Translations under genes and position numbers: made by a program
NCBI RefSeq assembly: GCF_002878395.1
Contig: NW_025841638.1
Span: forward strand, 124,001-188,000
Source: Capsicum annuum
Lineage: Eukaryota; Streptophyta; Magnoliopsida; Solanales; Solanaceae
Reading direction: 5' to 3'
Length of the DNA stretch: 64,000 nt
Notes under the pieces: generated by a model
Seen by the model: only the letters and a program-made list of their open reading frames with translations
What the model was told of the DNA's origin: nothing
Databases searched by the model: none
In this document: positions 58,291 to 64,000 of the stretch, piece after piece
Layout of the letters: every line of letters begins with the position of its first letter
How positions within the stretch are numbered: the stretch's first letter is position 1

Positions 58291-59200
58291 AGCTAATGTT
58301 CTATGGTTGGAATACAAACTTTCACAAGTTGAATTTTATGCTTGCAGATGCTCGGGGGAATATAATTAATATCTGTGATAGTCCACCCTATTGCTCTCTT
58401 GTGCTTCTGAAGTATTGAAATAAGTGCATTCACCTGTTGTTCTCCCAAGTCAGCTGCAATAATAACAGGTAGTGTGTTCCCTTTACCCAGAAACACGTAC
58501 CATAAATGCCTAGGCAGCCCTTCAACTCCAACACCAGAGGCTCTTTAATACATAGCTTGGCTGGTGGTGTTGGTCGATTATCCAAATCAAGATCCAACTT
58601 TTTGGGAGCATAAGGATATGAACCCATGCCTGTAAAGGCACAAGCTATCTCTTCGTACTCCTCATTGCCTTTAATATCATAATTCATCATGACCACAACC
58701 AAAGGTTCGATAACAAGTTGCTCAGTTATGGGCATGTCATGTTCGTCCACAAAATAAACATCAACTACTGAGAACAAACCCATTTCCTCATGTCATTTCA
58801 TTGATTTTCCCATATCAAACCATTCAAATTCATTGTTTATCCTGAATAAGAGCTTATTTTCTTTAAAATCGATCCACATACTTTCGGTTATGAGGAAAGG
58901 TCAACCCAAGATTATGGGCACCTCGAAGTCCACCTCGTAGTCCAGAATGACAAATTCTGCAGAGAATATGAAATTAGAAACCTTTACCAACACATCATGC
59001 AGAATATGAATAGGTCGCTTTACTGACCTATCCGCCATCACCAGTCTCATATTGGTGGGTGTTGGATTCCTCAGACCCAACTTTCTATAAATAGACAATG
59101 GCATCAAATTAACACTTGCTCCCAGATCACATAGTGCCTTGGTGAATTCTATAGTTCCAATTGTGCAGGGAATAGTGACTGCACCTGGGTTTGGCTTCTT
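58291..59200 (-). pseudogene. Element G: protease and pre-RT region
   Basis: Protease C-terminal part: [52 protein letters not shown] with [13 protein letters not shown] (59107-58901). A frame (58783-58430) follows with acidic linker and LELKGCLGIYG, then an overlapping frame 58496-58293 with LPVIIAADLGEQQVNALISILQKHKRAIGWTITDI, the block before RT in Athila. The protease catalytic Asp lies upstream, near 59120, in a part that reads CDLGAS. Confidence 0.8.
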
Positions 59201-60960
59201 CTACATTAAGGTCCTTGTAGAGATAGCACTACAAACATGGAGATCTTTCTCCAATTCATATCTCACCACTCGTTTCTTCATCATAAGGCCCTTCATGAAT
59301 TTTGCATATCCTGGCATTTGCTCAAGTGCCTCAATCAAAGGCACATTTGTTGTTAATTGCTTGAGCATAACCATAAATTTGCTAAATTTGGCATTATCAG
59401 CCTTTTTTCTTAATTGTTGAGAAAAAAGAGGTGGTGGTCTTGGGATAGTTTTCAACACCACTTTCTCTTCCTTCTCCCCCACCTTTTATGAATCATCAAC
59501 AGAGCTATTCAGTTTCTTAGACTCCCCTGGATTTCTTTCTTTTGGTTTATCCACAACTATATTATTATTTGTAGACTTGATAACAGAAGGGCCAGGTAAG
59601 ATCTTACTAGTCCTGGTGGTAATAGCCAGACATGAGCCATCAGTTTACAAATTCTGAGCCGTTTCACTAGATACAAAACTACTTCTCTGGAGCGCTGTGA
59701 AAAGTTGGCTCATCTGTTGCTCCGAATGCTTGATAGAATTTGAGTGTGAACTAACCGACTGACTCAGAGTAGAAAATTCGCACTTCATAATATTTACCCC
59801 CTAAGTTGGTAGCCTCAACTCCCTCTGACAGTTTTTCCATCAAGTCCTCCATAGACATCTTTCCAGAGCTAGTTGTAATAGCTTGCAGACTTTGAAGAAG
59901 AACATATAACCCACTCCTCTCATTTTTGCTTCTCCAGTTCCCTTTCTCCCTATCTCTATAACCAGGCTAGTCATAAATGTTCCGACCTTAATTCTTTTTG
60001 CTATTGCCTCAGAAACCCCCTGATTATTAACATAATTAGCCTCTTTTTTAGGTTTAACATCAACTCGGTCTTAAGAAGTCATAGCCTTTACTTTTTTAGT
60101 CTTCCTCAATATTAAGTGCTTGGTGAGCAAGTCCATCTGAGTCTTTAGATGGGCCATATCTTGATCCCTCTTCTCATCTCTCCTGTATTGTTCAGCAGTT
60201 ATTCCAACATAAATAGTAGGGCTTGCCACCACAGAATCCCTGGTGTACCAAGCCCGACTCAATTTGGTCATCCTATTCAGCATATCTGAGGCATTTTGAA
60301 AAGACAGATCAACAAATAAACCACCAGCGGCGTTATCTACAATCGTCTTTGTTACAGAGTTAAGAGCCCTGTATAAATATCCATCAAATGTATGTCCTTC
60401 ATGTTGTGGTTTGGACACAATGTCAACTTCTTCTTTAACCTCTCCCAAGTTTCATACAAGGCCTCAGTCGGGAGCTTTCTAAAGTTGTTGATATCATCCC
60501 TCAACTATACCCTCTTGGAAGGCAGAAAGAACCTTTCTAGGAAAGCTCTTTTCAACTGTCTCTAGTTAGTTATAAAATCAGGCATCAGCTCATTTAGCCA
60601 TAATGTTGCCTTCCTAGATAGAGACAATGGGAATAGCCTTGATCAGATAGCATTCTGGCTCACTCCTAGGTTATCAAAAGATTTGAAAATGGTGACAAAA
60701 TTCACTAGATGTAGGTTAGGGTCATCCCCATGAAGGCCTACAAACAACCCTTTCAAGTTCAGGATTTGGATCATCATGCTTGTAATGTTGAACTTTGCTC
60801 CAGGTGCCAACGGTGGAGGAATAATGGCACCCGTTGCACCTGCTCCATCCATACCATCATTGTCATCATCAAACTCATACTGCAATGGCTATTCTACCAT
60901 TCCACTTTATGAGTTGGAGTTCCGGATTGAGCTGTTCTTCATGTACACTATTATGATCCT
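59201..60960 (-). pseudogene. Element G: Gag
   Basis: Minus strand: GAKFNITSMMIQILNLKGLFVGLHGDDPNLHLVNF (60885-60643), decayed WLRLFPLSLS and KATLWLNE, then after a break FDGYLYRALNSVTKTIVDNAAGGLFVDLSFQNA and a basic C-terminal part (60448-60071). A third open piece, 59482-59201, holds PPPLFSQQLRKKADNAKF and LTTNVPLIEALEQMPGYAKFMK, the conserved end of Athila Gag before protease. Plus-strand frames in this zone are antisense. Confidence 0.83.
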
Positions 60961-61050
60961 GAAAATAAACAAAAATAACAAACAAACGTAAATCTAGAAA
61001 ACTTAACTAATAGCAAATTAGCACACATAAACTTTCAGTTTACAATCGTA

Positions 61051-61069
61051 CTCCTCGGCAATGATGCTA
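61051..61069 (-). other. Element G: primer binding site (Asp tRNA type)
   Basis: Minus strand TAGCATCATTGCCGAGGAG resembles the Athila primer site TGGCGCCGTTGCCGGGGA with several C-to-T or G-to-A changes. Confidence 0.75.
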
Positions 61070-62618
61070 TTTTTTTGATAATGCTCAAATTACACTCTTG
61101 AATGGGTGTAACCGATCGTTGTCAATATAAAACCCAACTAGGTTGGGGTCAAATCCCACAAGGAATAAGGTGTGAACTCAAGTTGTTTATGATTTAATTC
61201 ACTGGTAGTTTACTGTTTCCTAAAATGGGGTTTAAGTTTTGCAGATAATTGATTGTCACTTTGAATTTGATGTTTGTAACCAAGATTTTATGAAATATCC
61301 AGGATTACGTTCACTAGGGATTAAGGTTCATGACAGATGCTAAAACTTACTCAAGACTCTCACGGTGGTTAGGATCACAAGCTATGTTTATCGATGATAT
61401 GGTCAAATGTCTCTCGACCTATTCAAGCATCTAATTTCCTAATCCTCTCGGACTTAGTGAGTCGCTATGCACTATAAAGATATTACCTCAAGTTAATCAA
61501 CCTTGTTATAGTGCTGATTATTAAAAGAAGCCTTTCCGAGTCACTATTGATAATTACTTCCTACTATTTACGATTTCTTTCTCAAGCAAACCAAAGTAGG
61601 TACACCTACTGTTTGCAACCAATAGGCATAAATTATAATCTCAGAATTACTAAGAAATCTTAACACCTATTAAATCTTGAGTATTTAACACCTTATCATG
61701 ACCTAACCCTAGATCCCATGATCCAGGTTACATACGTTTAGCCACTCACGATGCAAGAAACAAGTATGCAAATTGAATTCATAACTGAAAGTATTAACTT
61801 ACAATGATGAAGAAAATCAAAAGTATACTTTGAATTGAATCACAAGGCAAAACTCCAAAATATTCGTCTTAGAGAGAGAGAGAGAAATTGTATATTCTAT
61901 CTTGTGGGATATGTCAATTGATCCCCCCTAAAACCCTAAAACAAAGCTTTTAAATAGTTAACCCTAAATAAGTAAATAAAACTAAAGTTATAGATTTTCC
62001 TTGGAATAGATGACGGCGACCATGATGGCCTATCAGGAGTTTGACAGCCTATCATAGACGTCGTCAGATTCTCTTTAAGTTTGGCTTTTGCTGTCTCAGG
62101 CTGGCGGCAAAAATGACATCCTATCAGGAGTCTGACAGCGTGTCATGGATGTCATCAGCTCCTTTTCCATTTTGAGAATTTCTGCCTAAGGTTGATGTTG
62201 ATCCTGACGCCTTATCATAACTCTGACGCCTTATCACGACATGCCGTCACAACGTTATAACAAATTTCATTCTCTAGTTAAGGCTGACAACATCCTTGAT
62301 GGCTTATCACACTTTTGACATCTGATCACCAGATATCATCACAGTTTTCAATTCATGCCAACTCTCTGGTTACATTTGATGACAACTATGATAGCTTGTC
62401 ATAGGTCTGGCGACTTATCATAGATGTCATCAGATATACTTCTTTTTAGCTTTCTCCGGATTTCAATTTCTTTGCCTCCATTCTTGTTGGTTCTCTACTC
62501 CATCAGCTTATACTATAAAATCAACATAAACACATTAAAAAACAACAAAACTTGCTTAAGACCTCTTAATTATTCTAGGTTAAAGGCCTTAAATGTGTTA
62601 GCAATTGGTCACACATCA
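61070..62618 (-). repeat. Element G: 5' LTR (about 1549 bp)
   Basis: Minus-strand start TGATGTGTGACCAATTGC at 62618; the end is placed just before the primer site. Holds the five 92-bp units (62009-62440), a TATTTAAAAG box (minus) near 61945-61955 and a GA microsatellite at 61871-61885. Everything between is noncoding. Confidence 0.83.
62009..62440 (-). repeat. Element G LTR: five tandem units of about 92 bp
   Basis: The word TATCA (or TGTCA) recurs at 62031, 62122, 62213, 62305 and 62397 (spacings 91, 91, 92, 92), and a second TATCA/TGTCA/GATCA at 62049, 62141, 62232, 62324 and 62416. Each unit reads on the plus strand like TGACG.CCTATCAGGAGTCTGACAGC then TCATAGATGTCATCAG, followed by a T-rich spacer. 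Confidence 0.85.
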
Positions 62619-63349
62619 AGTATAAGCAAAACCCATGACAAATAGCTAATTAGAAGGAGAAATCACCAACACCTAAACACTAATCACAACATATTCAAGC
62701 ACAACCCCAAGTGGAAGAACTAGAACCTCGTAAAGATAATAAACAAAAATATGCCAAAATATCCATCAAATTTATTCATGAAAGATAAAGAGAATGTCAA
62801 TCCAAAATTTAAATTCCAAGAAATCTTCAATGGAATTTGCCTATTCTTCACTTCAGAGTTACTATAATGTCTTCTTAGCTCAATATCAGTACAAATTTAC
62901 TCGAAGCTCCAAGTGATAAAATAAAAATTTGTGAAGATAAGTCCATTATGAAAGGGTTTTACGTTTTTGTGACTTGGGATCAGCTTTGTGAATTTATGAA
63001 ACTACCCTTGGACCCTTTTCTGCTCGATCATAATCGCATTATATGGATTGTGATCATGGTTCCATGATTGCATGGCTTTTGATCATGATCGCCATTGGTC
63101 AACCTAGTTGACTGACTGCGATTGCGGTAACTGAGGGATGCCTGAGCTGCCTGATCTTCAGATTTTTCTTCTTTTTGTTCATTTTTCTTTCCTTTAAGCT
63201 TTATTTCAACTCATTTTCATCATAGGACCTTCAAGATCACAAAAAATAGAAATTAATGCATTCTAATAGAAAATTAGCCTTATTAACACAATTTAATTAT
63301 ACTAGTGTGCAAGAATTTGGGTATTAAAGAGTGGTAAATTTGCTACTCA
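62619..63349 (-). repeat. Element H: partial 3' LTR
   Basis: Minus-strand LTR start TGAGTAGCAAATTTACC at 63349 follows a polypurine tract. The left end is cut by the G 5' LTR at 62618. A block at 63010-63135 is full of GATCATGATCGC, GCGATTATGATC and ATGATTGCATGG words. No gene. Confidence 0.68.
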
Positions 63350-64000
63350 TCTATACCCCCAACTTAGATCTTTGCTTGTCCTAAAGCAACACTGCTTATA
63401 TTTTGATGAGACTATTCAATTATAATCCCATTTAATCAAAAAAATGATCACAATGATTACAAACTCATTTAGCATCACCAACTAGGCCTCAAGCATGGGA
63501 AAAATTATCCGCATAACTCCCATCAAAATCAAACATACTTTCAAGGATTCAGAAGAATTTTAAGAATAACCAAGCAACAACTACTGATTCTCTAAAAGTG
63601 ACTCTCTATAAGTCGTGACTCAAATTCACTCCCTAGGTCCTTATCGTAATGGGCTTCCTAAGTCCAACTATGATCGGATACCACCCCTGTTACCCATCCT
63701 AACCACCAGCCATCTGTCTTTAGTTGGCTAAATTTCAAGATTGAAACATAATAGTGTAACAACTCACACAATGACCCTCAGAATAGATCACAACCATGAC
63801 CAACCCAACCAAGTCCAACCATCCCATAACCATAATCCAACCATACCAAATCACACCAAAAAAGGACATAACAAAAGATGTTCCAAAAAATAATATAATT
63901 AATCCCAAAAATGAAATATGACAGAACAGTGAGAAATCATGTCTAATATGCCATTCTACCAGCTTATTCCAATGCCAAGGCTGACACCTATAGTGATATC
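63350..64000 (-). other. Element H: polypurine tract and 3' untranslated region
   Basis: Minus strand: GACAAGCAAAGATCTAAG then TTGGGGGTATAGA before the LTR, the same arrangement as at 54503-54540 in G (GACAAGCAATT, GTTGAGGGTGT). The rest to the window edge is noncoding AT-rich sequence. H is thus probably another Athila-like element whose coding part lies beyond 64000. Confidence 0.6.

Larger units (their letters stand above)
53973..62618 (-). mobile_element. Element G: Athila-like gypsy element
   Basis: Minus-strand order: 5' LTR 62618-61070, tRNA-Asp-type primer site, gag, protease, RT, RNase H, integrase, about 1.1 kb of untranslated sequence, and a truncated 3' LTR (54502-53973, 530 of about 1550 bp). 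RT motifs (FxDGYSxYNQI, RMPFGxCNAP), the protease block [11 protein letters not shown] and the primer type point to the Athila lineage. Many TAG, TAA and frameshifts; no frame over 125 codons. The 3' border was lost in a deletion that joined it to the E LTR fragment, so no target duplication can be checked. Confidence 0.85.

Noticed and set aside
59139..59420. 93-codon plus-strand frame in G
   Set aside because: Antisense of the Athila-like Gag end at 59201-59482.
19301..62440. Common descent of the 92-bp units in C and G
   Set aside because: The periods match but unit sequences do not align; only short GACGG/CGTCA-like words are alike.
1..64000. A host gene, or a bacterial-style operon or defence system
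   Set aside because: No intact coding region, ribosome binding sites or operon layout; all recognisable protein blocks belong to LTR retrotransposons.

Overview
The window looks like plant pericentromeric or other repeat-rich heterochromatin, most probably from a Solanaceae genome. That taxon is an inference from the style of the gypsy elements and their long 2.2-2.9 kb LTRs; no host gene is present to confirm it. I found no intact protein-coding gene, tRNA or rRNA. Almost every base can be assigned to decayed LTR retrotransposons, mainly Ty3/gypsy chromovirus-like elements (Gag, protease, RT, RNase H, integrase, chromodomain-like tail), one Athila-like gypsy element, the edge of a second one, a Sirevirus-like remnant, and one family with no coding capacity.

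The layout is a nest that can be rebuilt from split reading frames and target-site duplications. Element D (minus strand, outer limits 3037-32435) is cut into pieces by four plus-strand insertions. C (19082-29500, duplication CTCCT on both sides) sits in D gag. B (10984-18232) sits in D protease. A (3232-10767, duplication TTGAC on both sides) sits in the D protease-RT linker. The LTR of element I (ends at 3036) sits in D RT. Joining the D pieces restores one continuous Gag-protease-RT order. D itself lies in an older minus-strand gag (32436-33480) that follows an LTR at 33727-35970.

On the right, minus-strand element E runs from an LTR fragment (53695-53972) through gag-pol (53690-50600). 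It is interrupted inside integrase by the F array (37185-50599), then resumes (37184-36000) to a polypurine tract and the LTR at 35970-33727. F is a tandem LTR-internal-LTR-internal-LTR array whose roughly 3.1 kb internal region shows no Gag or Pol, like a large retrotransposon derivative (LARD). Its LTRs carry a 22-bp repeat in ten copies. From 53973 to 62618 lies Athila-like element G (minus strand, tRNA-Asp-type primer site). From 62619 to the end is the 3' LTR and 3' untranslated part of another minus-strand element, H.

Nothing here is likely to make protein. Reading frames are broken mainly by TAG codons at positions where relatives have CAG, as expected from deamination of methylated cytosine in CHG context. 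Several catalytic residues are also lost. The most interesting signals are architectural: the tandem noncoding F array, period-92 repeats in two unrelated LTR families, a family-specific dyad-rich block near the front of nearly every LTR, and short palindromes shared by otherwise different LTRs.
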